Both the position numbers and the translations under genes were made by a program. A DNA stretch of 42,682 nt, from contig NZ_JAEPKU010000022.1 in assembly GCF_016652235.1 (NCBI RefSeq), positions 1 through 42,682 of the forward strand, given 5' to 3'. Positions 27,409 to 35,489 of the stretch are shown here, piece after piece. The DNA is from Dysgonomonas sp. Marseille-P4677. GTDB lineage: Bacteria > Bacteroidota > Bacteroidia > Bacteroidales > Dysgonomonadaceae. Each line of letters starts with the position of its first letter. Positions within the stretch are counted from its first letter, which is position 1. The notes under the pieces are model-generated. The model was not told the origin of the DNA. It searched no databases and saw nothing but the letters and a program-made list of their open reading frames with translations.

Positions 27409-30400
27409 TCAAAATGTTAAATTAAGACCCAATGTGAATGTTTTTGCCCTTGGATATGAAAAGAATGTCATATTTTGACCGAATTTATTTCCATCTCCTT
27501 GAGAAGTACTTTCAGGATCGTATCCTTTAAAGTCACTTGAACAAATCAAAAATAGATTATTTGCACTTCCATAAACACGCAATGCAGAAACACCCAAGCT
27601 TTTACATATTTGCGGAGTAAATGTGTATCCTAATTGTACCATATTACAGCGAAGGTAAGAACCATCGACAACCCAAGATGAATCTACTGTAGTATCCTGA
27701 CCCGCATGACCAGAGTTACTCAAATAAATAGCCTGTTGCATAGTATTAGGATTTGATCCATTATATGCATCATAAAGAATACTACTTAAACCATTAGTGA
27801 TACCAAAACGGTCATATGTAGAGTGATAGAATTGTTGCATAGTCTCCACACCTAATACAAATTGCATATCTACTGTCAGGTCAAAGTTTTTATAAGAGAA
27901 GTTGTTAATAAAGCTACCTGTCAAATCAGGAGTACCCTTACCAAGAATCTCTTTTTCAGTAGAACGTTTAGCACGGCCTACCTGATTAAGTTTACATTCT
28001 CCTGCTTTATAATCTTCTTCTGTGTAAACACCATATCTTCTATAACCATAGAAACTATTCATATTTTCTCCTACGCGAATAATACTTTCATAACCTCCTA
28101 CCCAGCTATTAAGCAAGATATCTTCATTATTTTCGCCTAATGCAAGAACTTTATTCTTATTATAGTTTAGATTTAAAGTAGTACCCCAGTTAAAATCATT
28201 CGTTTTTATAGGTGTTGCATTAATCATTAGATCTAAACCTTGATTTCTTACCGATCCAATATTTTTAAAGATGGTGCTATAACCTGTAGAAGTAGGAATT
28301 GGACAATCCAACAATAAGTCTGTAGTCTTTTTATTATAGTAAGAAACGTCGAAATTCAATCGTTGTTTAAAGAGCCCCAAATCAAACCCTAAATCCCATT
28401 GAGCTGTTTTTTCCCATTTCAAATCAGGATTAGCCATTGAGCTGATATAAGAATATGGCGCACGTGCTCCATCAAGTAAGAAAGTTCCTGCCGAAACAGA
28501 AGCTAATGATTCATAAGGATTGATTTCAGAGTTACCGGTAAGACCATAGCTTGTATGTAACTTCAGATTACTTATAACTGAGTTATTTGCGAGGAATTTC
28601 TCGTTAGATACGATCCAAGCCAAACCTGCTGATGGGAAGAAAGCATATTTATTATTTTTCCCAAATTTAGAAGAACCGTCGTTACGACCTGTAACAGTTG
28701 CAGAATAACGATCTTTATATGTATATGCCAAACGTAGGAAATATGAATTCATTGAACGCTTGTTCCAGTCTGATTGAGGTGACGATGGAGTTGTACCAAC
28801 AGACATATTGTTATATTCGTAAAAATCGTCAGCAAATCCCTCTGTATACATATAATCATAGTCGTAAGTAGTTTGATTCCATGATAGACCAGCCATTGCA
28901 TTAATACGATGATCTTCCATTACCTTGTTATATGTCAGATAAGTCTCTTCTTGCCAATAAAGTTCGTTTGTATGGCTTCTGTATGCCCATCCATTTGGCA
29001 TAGATATATTGTTCAGACTTACTGAAGAATAACCTTTAGTTGATTGTTGTTTGCTATCAATACCTAGCTGAGTTTTCAGGTCCAGACCTTCCATCAAATG
29101 GAATGTTAGAGCAGCATTACCAAAGATTTTAGTATTATATTTTAATCTCTTTTGTAGGTCTAATATCATTACAGGGTTAGACATTCCTTCAAAACCAAAG
29201 GTTTCGTTCATTGTTGAAGACGCAGATGTTGTATAAGCTCCATTTGCATCTCTTACTGGTAACCAAGGCACCATCTCTATCATAGTACGACGAGCATCTT
29301 GTCCACCTCCTGTTTCTGGAGTATATTGACCCCATGTATGATTCACCAATAGATTTACAGCTGTAGACAACCATGGCAGAGGTTTTGCATCATATGTCAG
29401 TTTTGCATTCAAACGTTTTGCATAAGTATTATTTACTACACCCTGCTGATCTGTGTAATTTAAGAATGCTCCTACAGAAGAGTTCTTTCCTCCTTGCTGA
29501 ATATTAAACTGGTGGTTATGAGAAACAGCTGTACGCGTTGCTTCTTTTTGCCAGTCTGTATCATATAAAGGATTACCATTAGCGTCGAAATAATTTCTAT
29601 CAGTAAACCATTTTGAACGATCTAAAGACCAGCTATTTCCTTGATATTTATTCTCATTTTCCAAACCTATCATGAAAGCGTCGGTCCATTCTTGTGCATT
29701 CATAGTATCCATATAGCGAGCAACTGAACTAAGGCTGATTGATCCTTGATAACTTACCATAGTACCTTCACCTTTGTTTCCACGCTTAGTAGTAACCAAT
29801 ATCACACCATTGGCTCCTCTTGCTCCGTAAATAGCCGCAGCAGAAGCGTCTTTCAAGACCTCAATACTTTCTATATCATTCGGATTCAATAAATAGAAAT
29901 CTGACATAACTACACCATCTACAACATATAAAGGATCTGAAGATGAATTTATTGTAGACATACCACGTATAACAACTCTATTAGAATATGCTCCCGGTTG
30001 ACTAGAGTTTGAGAAAATATTAACCCCTGATGCTTTACCACGAAGATTTTCTACTGCACTAAAGTTTTGAGATTTTACCATGTCATCTCCTTTAGCAGTA
30101 GATATTGAACCTGTAACATCTGATTTTCTCATTGTACCATATCCAACAACAACAATCTCATCCAGAAGCGTAACATCCTCAGCTAAAGATATATTTATAT
30201 TACTTTGACCGTTCAATGCTATTTCCTGAGCCTGAAATCCTATAAACGAAAACACTAGAGTTGCATTAGAATCGGATACTTTGAGTGTATATGCTCCATC
30301 TATATCTGTTACAGTACCTACAGTAGTACCTTTAACTGTAACACTTACACCAATAAGCGGTTCTCCATTTGTATCAGTAACCTTTCCTTTTATCGTTTTC

Positions 30401-30810
30401 CCTTCTTGTTGAGGAGAACTTGAATTGGTGTTATAACTTTCATTCTTGTTAGACAGAATGATATGCGACCCCTCCATAGAGTAGCTAACATTTGTATCTT
30501 TAAATAAATCGTTTAATACCTGACTTACAGGCTTAGTGTTAGCATTTACTGATACTCTTTGATTTGTTTCCACCTTATCATTATAAATGAAAAGATAGTC
30601 GGTTTGCTTCTCTATCTCATTCAGCACTTTCTCCAATTGAGTATTCTTTTTATTAATTGTAACCCGTGCATTTTGAGAAAATGTATTCTCTGCGTAGATA
30701 GAGAGAATGCCGACGAATAAAAGTAACGTCGTGATTTTCATGATTCTAAAAAAATGTTTATTTTTCCCATTTTTAGGTAAAAAGTAGTCTTGAAAAACAT
30801 TATTTTCCAT
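27409..30810 (-). CDS. SusC-family TonB-dependent transporter with STN domain
   Basis: A 1133-aa outer-membrane transporter. The order is: short N-terminal extension, signal sequence (about 24-46), STN domain (about 70-121), CarboxypepD_reg-like domain (about 139-212), TonB-box-like LDEIVVVGYG, plug from about 226, then a beta-barrel ending in the typical aromatic terminus (KTFTLGLNLTF). The STN domain is the part that contacts a FecR-type anti-sigma factor, so import of the glycan signals to the ECF sigma factors encoded upstream. Translocation uses TonB energy. The start at 30810 includes the extension common in STN-bearing members; Met24 is an alternative. Susbstrate: probably mannose-containing oligosaccharides, by context. 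Confidence 0.96.
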   Translation of the reverse strand: MENNVFQDYFLPKNGKNKHFFRIMKITTLLLFVGILSIYAENTFSQNARVTINKKNTQLEKVLNEIEKQTDYLFIYNDKVETNQRVSVNANTKPVSQVLNDLFKDTNVSYSMEGSHIILSNKNESYNTNSSSPQQEGKTIKGKVTDTNGEPLIGVSVTVKGTTVGTVTDIDGAYTLKVSDSNATLVFSFIGFQAQEIALNGQSNINISLAEDVTLLDEIVVVGYGTMRKSDVTGSISTAKGDDMVKSQNFSAVENLRGKASGVNIFSNSSQPGAYSNRVVIRGMSTINSSSDPLYVVDGVVMSDFYLLNPNDIESIEVLKDASAAAIYGARGANGVILVTTKRGNKGEGTMVSYQGSISLSSVARYMDTMNAQEWTDAFMIGLENENKYQGNSWSLDRSKWFTDRNYFDANGNPLYDTDWQKEATRTAVSHNHQFNIQQGGKNSSVGAFLNYTDQQGVVNNTYAKRLNAKLTYDAKPLPWLSTAVNLLVNHTWGQYTPETGGGQDARRTMIEMVPWLPVRDANGAYTTSASSTMNETFGFEGMSNPVMILDLQKRLKYNTKIFGNAALTFHLMEGLDLKTQLGIDSKQQSTKGYSSVSLNNISMPNGWAYRSHTNELYWQEETYLTYNKVMEDHRINAMAGLSWNQTTYDYDYMYTEGFADDFYEYNNMSVGTTPSSPQSDWNKRSMNSYFLRLAYTYKDRYSATVTGRNDGSSKFGKNNKYAFFPSAGLAWIVSNEKFLANNSVISNLKLHTSYGLTGNSEINPYESLASVSAGTFLLDGARAPYSYISSMANPDLKWEKTAQWDLGFDLGLFKQRLNFDVSYYNKKTTDLLLDCPIPTSTGYSTIFKNIGSVRNQGLDLMINATPIKTNDFNWGTTLNLNYNKNKVLALGENNEDILLNSWVGGYESIIRVGENMNSFYGYRRYGVYTEEDYKAGECKLNQVGRAKRSTEKEILGKGTPDLTGSFINNFSYKNFDLTVDMQFVLGVETMQQFYHSTYDRFGITNGLSSILYDAYNGSNPNTMQQAIYLSNSGHAGQDTTVDSSWVVDGSYLRCNMVQLGYTFTPQICKSLGVSALRVYGSANNLFLICSSDFKGYDPESTSQGDGNKFGQNMTFFSYPRAKTFTLGLNLTF

Positions 30811-30905
30811 AGATTTACGATGTTTTAAGTTAATACGATCAAATAAATTGTATTGATTTTTTTTTCGAGCCAGTAGGTATTGCAGTACCTATTGGCTTTT
30901 TTTAC
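30810..30905 (+). ncRNA. Putative cis-antisense small RNA opposite the susC leader
   Basis: On the strand opposite susC there is a textbook intrinsic terminator at 30868-30905: 12-bp arms with one G-U pair around a 5-nt loop, then seven T. TAGATTTA (30810-30817) resembles the -7 consensus with one mismatch, and TTG lies at 30790-30792 with a short 17-nt spacer. Transcription from near 30823 would give an RNA of about 80 nt, complementary to the susC 5' leader. Small antisense RNAs in this position are known from Bacteroides glycan loci (DonS in B. fragilis). No expression evidence is available; this is inference from signals. Confidence 0.4.
30868..30905 (+). terminator. Plus-strand terminator in the fecR-susC gap
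   Basis: AGCCAGTAGGTA (30868-30879) pairs with TACCTATTGGCT (30886-30897) and is followed by a T-run to 30904. The orientation is opposite to all genes of this locus: on the - strand the stem is followed by A, not T. It therefore serves a + strand transcript rather than fecR. Confidence 0.65.
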
Positions 30906-30969
30906 AGTATACTCCGCTAGGAATAGCTCATAAGCATTTGGTTTTAATAAGGTTAAACATTAGTTGTAT

Positions 30970-31941
30970 CTACTTAATATAAATAATATGCCTCTCTGTA
31001 TCTCTATTATATACGAACTTCACATCTTTTTGTAATACGCGAAGGGCATAATCCACCCCATCGATAATTCTGAATTTGCCTGTATATATAAGATTACTTA
31101 TTTTAGGATTTTCTATAACAACCTTTACATCATATACTTTCTCAAACGACTTCATTATTTGATAAAAAGGCTCATTCTTAAAACTAATCAAACCTTCCTT
31201 CCATTGGTATGCACTAAAGTCATCAACAAATTCGGCCTGTAACTTTCCGTTACGGAGCAAAGCCTTATTGTTAGGAGTTAAAATTAGTATCTGGGAGGGA
31301 TCTTCTGTTACATTGACTTTTACTCTGCCTTCCATAAGCACAGTTTCGAACTGAAGATTATCGGAATACGCCAACACATCAAATTTTGTACCCAAGGCTT
31401 CTACTATTCCATCTTTAGTCTTAACACGAAACGGGGCATCCTTATCTTTTGCAACATCAAAGTATGCCTGACCATCTAAAATGACCAGACGTTCTTTATC
31501 ATTGAAAGAAACCGGATACTCAATTCTGGTTTTTGCGTTTAACCAAACATTAGTCCCATCAGATAAAGTAAGATTCAATCGTTGACCGGCTGGAACAGAA
31601 ATGACTTGATTTGCTATAAATCTATTGGGTTTATTTATTTGTGTGAAATAAAACCAACTACCCAATAAGGTTATAGTGACAATTGCTGCAATTTTAAGAA
31701 ACTGAAAAAGATAGGTAGATCGCCTTGAACTAATATTAAATGCAGTATTTACTCCGTTTTGTTCAACTACTGAAACCTCTGTATTCAGGAGTATTGCATC
31801 AAATAATCTCCGCTCTTCAAGGAAACGCTTTTCGTTCTCAGTAGAATCGGCCAGCCATTGTTTTATAGCCGTTTCCTCTTCTTCTGTAGCAAATCCTTCA
31901 AAAAATTTGTAAAGTAATTTAAAATCCATTTTTTCTACCAT
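30970..31941 (-). CDS. FecR-family anti-sigma factor
   Basis: A 323-aa inner-membrane regulator. The N-terminal cytosolic part (about 1-77) would hold the ECF sigma factor, a single membrane helix is at about 78-100, the periplasmic FecR domain is at about 109-205 (VISVPAGQRLNLTLSDGTNVWLNAKTRIEYP), and a C-terminal DUF4974-like domain is at about 250-320. It receives the signal from the STN domain of SusC and releases the sigma factor. It lies 53 nt downstream of the proximal sigma gene and 159 nt upstream of susC. A second ATG four codons in (MDFKLLYKFFEG) is a plausible alternative start. Confidence 0.94.
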   Translation of the reverse strand: MVEKMDFKLLYKFFEGFATEEEETAIKQWLADSTENEKRFLEERRLFDAILLNTEVSVVEQNGVNTAFNISSRRSTYLFQFLKIAAIVTITLLGSWFYFTQINKPNRFIANQVISVPAGQRLNLTLSDGTNVWLNAKTRIEYPVSFNDKERLVILDGQAYFDVAKDKDAPFRVKTKDGIVEALGTKFDVLAYSDNLQFETVLMEGRVKVNVTEDPSQILILTPNNKALLRNGKLQAEFVDDFSAYQWKEGLISFKNEPFYQIMKSFEKVYDVKVVIENPKISNLIYTGKFRIIDGVDYALRVLQKDVKFVYNRDTERHIIYIK

Positions 31942-31994
31942 CTATATAAACAACAGATAAAGCAGGAACGTCCCTAGTGAAAAATGAAAAAAAA

Positions 31995-32558
31995 TTATGC
32001 AGAAAGCAGAGTCATAATAAAAGTCATATAATCTTTTAATCTTTCACGCAAAAGTGATAACGCTTTAGTTATATGAAATTCAACACCTTTGGTAGTAATA
32101 TTTAATTCTGCTGCAATCTCTTTATGTGACCTATTCTCATATCTGCTCAACCTAAAAACTTCAAAAGTTCTTTCCGGCAGGGTAGACAATGTGTCGTTTA
32201 CTATTTTTTCTACCTCGAACGAAAACAGTTGTTCCGGATTACAGGCCTCAAGCGTCATAATACGCATCTGCGTTTCCCATACAACATTACTTTGTATATT
32301 ATTGTATGCTTTATACCTCACCTCATTATGCTGTATATGATTGAGGCACCTATTTTTAATTATAGTCAGCACATATGCAGGAATATTAGAATCAGGAGGA
32401 AGGTTTTCTCTATTTTCCCAATAGACCATAAATGCTTCCATAGTTATATCTTCTGCGACTACTAAATCCCGAACATAAGTATTAGCAAAACGGACAAAGC
32501 GCAAACGATAATTCGCAAATAAATCATTAAAAAAACGAACATCAGAAATTCCTGTCAT
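31995..32558 (-). CDS. ECF sigma-70 factor, copy 1 (proximal to fecR)
   Basis: A 187-aa ECF sigma factor of the Bacteroidetes PUL type. Region 2 covers about residues 10-75 (FVRFANTYVRDLVVAEDITMEAFMVYWENR). Region 4 covers about 125-180, with the helix-turn-helix SHKEIAAELNITTKGVEFHITKALSLL. It should direct RNA polymerase to susCD when released by the FecR protein encoded next to it. By hand alignment it differs from the copy at 32739-33302 at only 25 of 187 positions, and the region 4 recognition helix is identical. It is intact, so both copies may be active. Confidence 0.95.
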   Translation of the reverse strand: MTGISDVRFFNDLFANYRLRFVRFANTYVRDLVVAEDITMEAFMVYWENRENLPPDSNIPAYVLTIIKNRCLNHIQHNEVRYKAYNNIQSNVVWETQMRIMTLEACNPEQLFSFEVEKIVNDTLSTLPERTFEVFRLSRYENRSHKEIAAELNITTKGVEFHITKALSLLRERLKDYMTFIMTLLSA

Positions 32559-32660
32559 AGATTAGATGGTATCAAGCTTCCTAAACACATAAAACAAATT
32601 GATCCTATTAGAATCAACTGCCATTATTCAATAAACAAGCCCAAACTTATAGAACAATCT

Positions 32661-32720
32661 AAAAGTCCATTTTACCTACCACCTATATAAATAACAGATA
32701 GAAGCGAAGTATCCCTAGTG
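32661..32720 (-). pseudogene. Vestigial 5' end of a duplicated fecR
   Basis: The stretch just downstream of sigma copy 2 aligns with the fecR start region that follows sigma copy 1 (31919-31979). It contains the same CTATATAAA and CCCTAGTGAAAAA blocks and an ATG-GAC-TTT matching the fecR codons for Met5-Asp-Phe, but the next codon is TAG. It is a relic left by tandem duplication of the sigma gene together with the first codons of fecR. It cannot encode a protein. Confidence 0.7.
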
Positions 32721-32738
32721 AAAAACTAAGAAAAAAAA

Positions 32739-33302
32739 TCATGCTGAAAGGAATGTCACAATAAAAGTCATATAGTCCTTTAATCTTTCACGCAAAAGCG
32801 ACAATGCTTTAGTTATATGAAATTCAACACCTTTAGTAGTAATATTTAATTCTGCTGCAATCTCTTTATGTGACTTATTCTTATATCTACTCAGAGTAAA
32901 GACCTCAAGAGTTCTTTCCGGCAGGGTAGACAATGTGTCGTTTACTATTTTTTCTACCTCAAACGAAAACAGTTGTTCCGGATTACAGGCCTCAAGGGTC
33001 ATAATACGCATCTGCATTTCCCATGAAACATCACTTTGTATATTACTGTAAACCTTAGTGCGCACTTCATTATGTTGCAAATGATTGAGACACTTATTCT
33101 TGATTATTGTCAATATGTATGCAGGAACATTAGAGTCTGATGGAAGATTCTCCCTATTTTCCCAATACGCCATAAAAGATTCTGTTGTAATATCTTCTGC
33201 AATAACTAGATCTCGAACATAAGTATTTGCAAAACGAACAAAACGCAAACGATAGTTTACAAATAAATCATTAAAAAAACGAATATCTGAAATTTCTGCC
33301 AT
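32739..33302 (-). CDS. ECF sigma-70 factor, copy 2 (distal duplicate)
   Basis: A 187-aa ECF sigma factor nearly identical to copy 1. Residues 100-131 and 144-181 are unchanged, while differences gather in the first half and the linker (residues 82-95: YKAYNNIQSNVVWE versus TKVYSNIQSDVSWE). The start at 33302 was chosen because it equals the copy 1 start; a GTG 30 nt upstream is the only longer option. The recognition helix of region 4 is the same, so both may read the same promoters. Region 2 differences could change how FecR holds each one. It is followed by a dead fecR stub, not its own anti-sigma gene. Confidence 0.94.
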   Translation of the reverse strand: MAEISDIRFFNDLFVNYRLRFVRFANTYVRDLVIAEDITTESFMAYWENRENLPSDSNVPAYILTIIKNKCLNHLQHNEVRTKVYSNIQSDVSWEMQMRIMTLEACNPEQLFSFEVEKIVNDTLSTLPERTLEVFTLSRYKNKSHKEIAAELNITTKGVEFHITKALSLLRERLKDYMTFIVTFLSA

Positions 33303-33398
33303 AGATTCGACGATTTCGAGCTTCCTAAGCACATAAAATTTAATCGATTCTCTTTAGAATCAAATCCGCTAAACAATATATCACCACATAAAGTTCAA

Positions 33399-33480
33399 TG
33401 TAAAATATGGATATGCTGAGATTTTACACCGACAAGGCTATATGCGTATTATCACTATAACATGTAATGAGATAATTACA
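33399..33480. repeat. Two inverted repeats upstream of sigma copy 2
   Basis: TGTAAAAT (33399-33406) with ATTTTACA (33421-33428), and TGTAAT (33463-33468) with ATTACA (33475-33480), are both perfect dyads sharing the TGTAA start. They lie about 100-180 nt upstream of the sigma copy 2 start, where a regulator could bind. A -7-like TAGTTTTG on the - strand (33491 to 33484) lies just beyond. The 270-nt gap has no gene. Confidence 0.3.
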
Positions 33481-33524
33481 GCACAAAACTAGATTGCAAT
33501 GCCCTAATTAATAAATAAACAAAA

Positions 33525-33548
33525 GCCGTAAGATTTTGTTCTTACGGC
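33525..33548 (-). terminator. Terminator of the M23 peptidase gene
   Basis: GCCGTAAG (33525-33532) and CTTACGGC (33541-33548) form a perfect 8-bp GC-rich stem with an 8-nt loop. On the - strand it is followed by a T-rich tail. It is 25 nt after the peptidase stop. Confidence 0.8.
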
Positions 33549-33572
33549 CTGTTATTTTATTCTGATAAGATA

Positions 33573-34595
33573 TTAAGATACTCTCAACGATTTTCCTAAA
33601 CGCAATGTGGTTTTTGGTGTAATACTATTCAATGAACACAGTTTAGATACTGTTGTTTTATATTTACGTGCGATCGCACCTAATGTATCTCCTTGTTTTA
33701 CCCGATGGTAATTTACTTTTCCCGATGCGTATTTATTCTTGACATTTGCTTTGGACCTAGTAGCACTTGAAGCAAGATTATTCACGTTAACCCCTTTCGA
33801 ACTCCGACTGTAACTACTTGCTGTAACTGTATAAGTATCTTTATGGCATACTTTATTTTCGAAGTCAACAATATTTATTGGGTTAATTGGGTTTCCTAGG
33901 AAACGAAACTCCAAATGTAGATGCGAACCAGTAGAACGGCCTGTATTACCTCCTAATGCAATCGGATCACCTGATTTAACCACATCGTCCTCTTCCACTA
34001 AAAATTTAGATAGATGCCCATACACAGTTTCTAAACCATTGGGATGACGAATTGTTAGATAATAACCATATCCACGGCGTTCGTATTGCTTCACACGCAC
34101 TTTTCCGTCAAATGCAGCATAAATAGTATCTCCAACTTGCACTTTCAAGTCGATACCATAGTGCATTCTACGACGTCGGGGACCAAAATTAGATGTTACA
34201 TGTCCCATTGTTGGCATTGTAAAATTGGCCAGATTAACCTGAAATGTATCCGGAATATTCTCTATTGAACGATATGCATTTACATAACGATTATTCCATA
34301 TTCCTCCATAAAGATCTTCAGCAGGAATTTCATCTGCCGACAACACTCGCTCTTCTTGTATTTCTTTTAAAATAGATAGGTCTCTTTTTATTTTTATCCC
34401 ATCGGCATAGAGATCATTTCCTGCGGATCTGCTATGGCGTTGTTTGTATTTTAATTCGACTCTATCAGCATTAGTTTCTGAAGAATTAGTCTTTTTTTGA
34501 GCGAAGCCACTCATTGGTATAAAAAACATTGCTGCTAATGGCAATAGTTTTATTCTTTTAAAGGTTACGGTCAAAATATTTTTACTTTTTTGCAT
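33573..34595 (-). CDS. LysM-containing M23 (LytM) peptidoglycan endopeptidase
   Basis: A 340-aa exported protein. The N-terminal hydrophobic signal (about 15-32, ending SGFAQ) has a basic start. The M23 metallopeptidase domain is at about 128-245: HYGIDL supplies His145 and Asp149, YGHL supplies His194, and the HLHLEF motif starts at His225. A C-terminal LysM repeat at about 295-340 (YHRVKQGDTLGAIARKYKTTVSKLCSLN) binds peptidoglycan. All zinc ligands are present, so it should be an active cell-wall hydrolase in growth or division. It is 8 nt downstream of ndk and likely shares its transcript. Confidence 0.93.
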   Translation of the reverse strand: MQKSKNILTVTFKRIKLLPLAAMFFIPMSGFAQKKTNSSETNADRVELKYKQRHSRSAGNDLYADGIKIKRDLSILKEIQEERVLSADEIPAEDLYGGIWNNRYVNAYRSIENIPDTFQVNLANFTMPTMGHVTSNFGPRRRRMHYGIDLKVQVGDTIYAAFDGKVRVKQYERRGYGYYLTIRHPNGLETVYGHLSKFLVEEDDVVKSGDPIALGGNTGRSTGSHLHLEFRFLGNPINPINIVDFENKVCHKDTYTVTASSYSRSSKGVNVNNLASSATRSKANVKNKYASGKVNYHRVKQGDTLGAIARKYKTTVSKLCSLNSITPKTTLRLGKSLRVS

Positions 34596-34603
34596 AATAT
34601 AAA

Positions 34604-35065
34604 TTAGATCTCGTCACAAGCATATAAATGTGATAGCGTAGATAGTTTATAATCAAAAATCTCTTCATCTTTAAAAAATCTTTTCAACTCAACTCTCGCT
34701 GATTCTGATGAATCGGAAGCATGAACAATATTCTCTTGAGAACTTATAGATAAATCTCCTCTAATAGTACCTATCGCTGCTTCACGACCATTGGTTGCTC
34801 CAACCAGATTCCGGACTACAGTAGCAGCGTCAATCCCCTCCCAGCATTGGACAACAACAGGACAAACTTCCATTGAAGTTTTTACTCGTTGAAAATACGG
34901 TTTATCTTTCAGATGGGCATAATGCTCATTTAAAAGGGTATCAGTCAATTGAATCATTTTCATTCCGGCTAAACGTAATCCTTTCTTCTCGAAACGGGAA
35001 ATAACCTCACCCATCAATGTTCGTTGAACACATGAAGGCTTTAAAATAACAAGGGTTTTTTCCAT
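34604..35065 (-). CDS. ndk: Nucleoside diphosphate kinase
   Basis: A 153-aa NDPK that transfers the gamma phosphate between NTPs and NDPs through a phosphohistidine. The active-site His115 is in NIVHASDS, GTIRGDL is at about 99-105, and the N-terminal TLVILKPSCVQR is standard. The length fits the Bacteroidetes form. It has a strong promoter about 40 nt upstream and is followed after 8 nt by the M23 peptidase gene. Confidence 0.97.
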   Translation of the reverse strand: MEKTLVILKPSCVQRTLMGEVISRFEKKGLRLAGMKMIQLTDTLLNEHYAHLKDKPYFQRVKTSMEVCPVVVQCWEGIDAATVVRNLVGATNGREAAIGTIRGDLSISSQENIVHASDSSESARVELKRFFKDEEIFDYKLSTLSHLYACDEI

Positions 35066-35106
35066 ATTACGCTTAAAAAAGTTTCGATTTTCATTTTTAA
35101 AACCTT

Positions 35107-35138
35107 CAAATATAGAATTTATTTCAAGAGTTCACAAA
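35107..35138 (-). promoter_or_regulatory. Promoter of ndk
   Basis: On the - strand, TTTG (35138 to 35135), a 20-nt spacer and TATATTTG (35114 to 35107) match the Bacteroidetes -33/-7 consensus. The predicted start is near 35101, leaving a leader of about 36 nt. Confidence 0.65.
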
Positions 35139-35415
35139 TAGCCACCTGCGAATTAAGGACTATTTAACATGATATTAGATATGTTTAAAAACAGTTTTTC
35201 TTTAAAGAATCAACAAAAGCCCCCAACAAGAAGCCCATTCTATCAACATTACAGCTATTATCAAAGCAATTCAGGCCAAAGCAGAAATAAAAAGTAAAAA
35301 TACATAAAGGGATAAGGCTCAAACATAAAATATGCTAAATAAGGAAAACAACCTTAATAAGGTGTAAGATATATCATAAGAATAGCTGCCAATAACCAAA
35401 TTAGATTACGAACAT
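35139..35415. other. Intergenic stretch between ndk promoter and uraA terminator
   Basis: About 280 nt without a convincing gene. A 42-codon + strand reading frame (35169-35297) is present but has no recognisable domain, promoter or homologue. The base composition is AT-rich and irregular. I see no RNA gene, repeat or mobile-element end. Confidence 0.5.
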
Positions 35416-35472
35416 AAAAAATGAGTTAGAGATTGTAGCTGCTTTTATGCCGCAATCTCTAACTCATTTTTT
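35416..35472. terminator. Strong terminator of uraA
   Basis: A perfect 20-bp stem (35416-35435 with 35453-35472) around a 17-nt loop, with A/T runs at both ends so that it can work on either strand. It lies 17 nt beyond the uraA stop. Confidence 0.85.
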
Positions 35473-35489
35473 GTATTTTATACTACTAA

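Larger units (their letters stand above)
31919..33375 (-). repeat. Tandem duplication of the sigma-fecR junction (two units of about 0.7 kb)
   Basis: Unit 1 runs from about 31919 to 32630 and unit 2 from about 32661 to 33375. Start codons of the two sigma genes are 744 bp apart, and the corresponding fecR start codons are 741 bp apart. Similarity continues upstream of both sigma starts (shared AGCTTCCTA, CACATAAAA and TTAGAATCAA blocks), so the unit includes leader, sigma gene and start of fecR. Confidence 0.8.

Noticed and set aside
35169-35297. 42-codon + strand frame (starting MILDMFKNSFSLKNQQ) between ndk and uraA
   Set aside because: It has no promoter match, no domain, and low-complexity Gln/Ser/Tyr content expected from AT-rich noncoding DNA. 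It cannot be supported as a gene.
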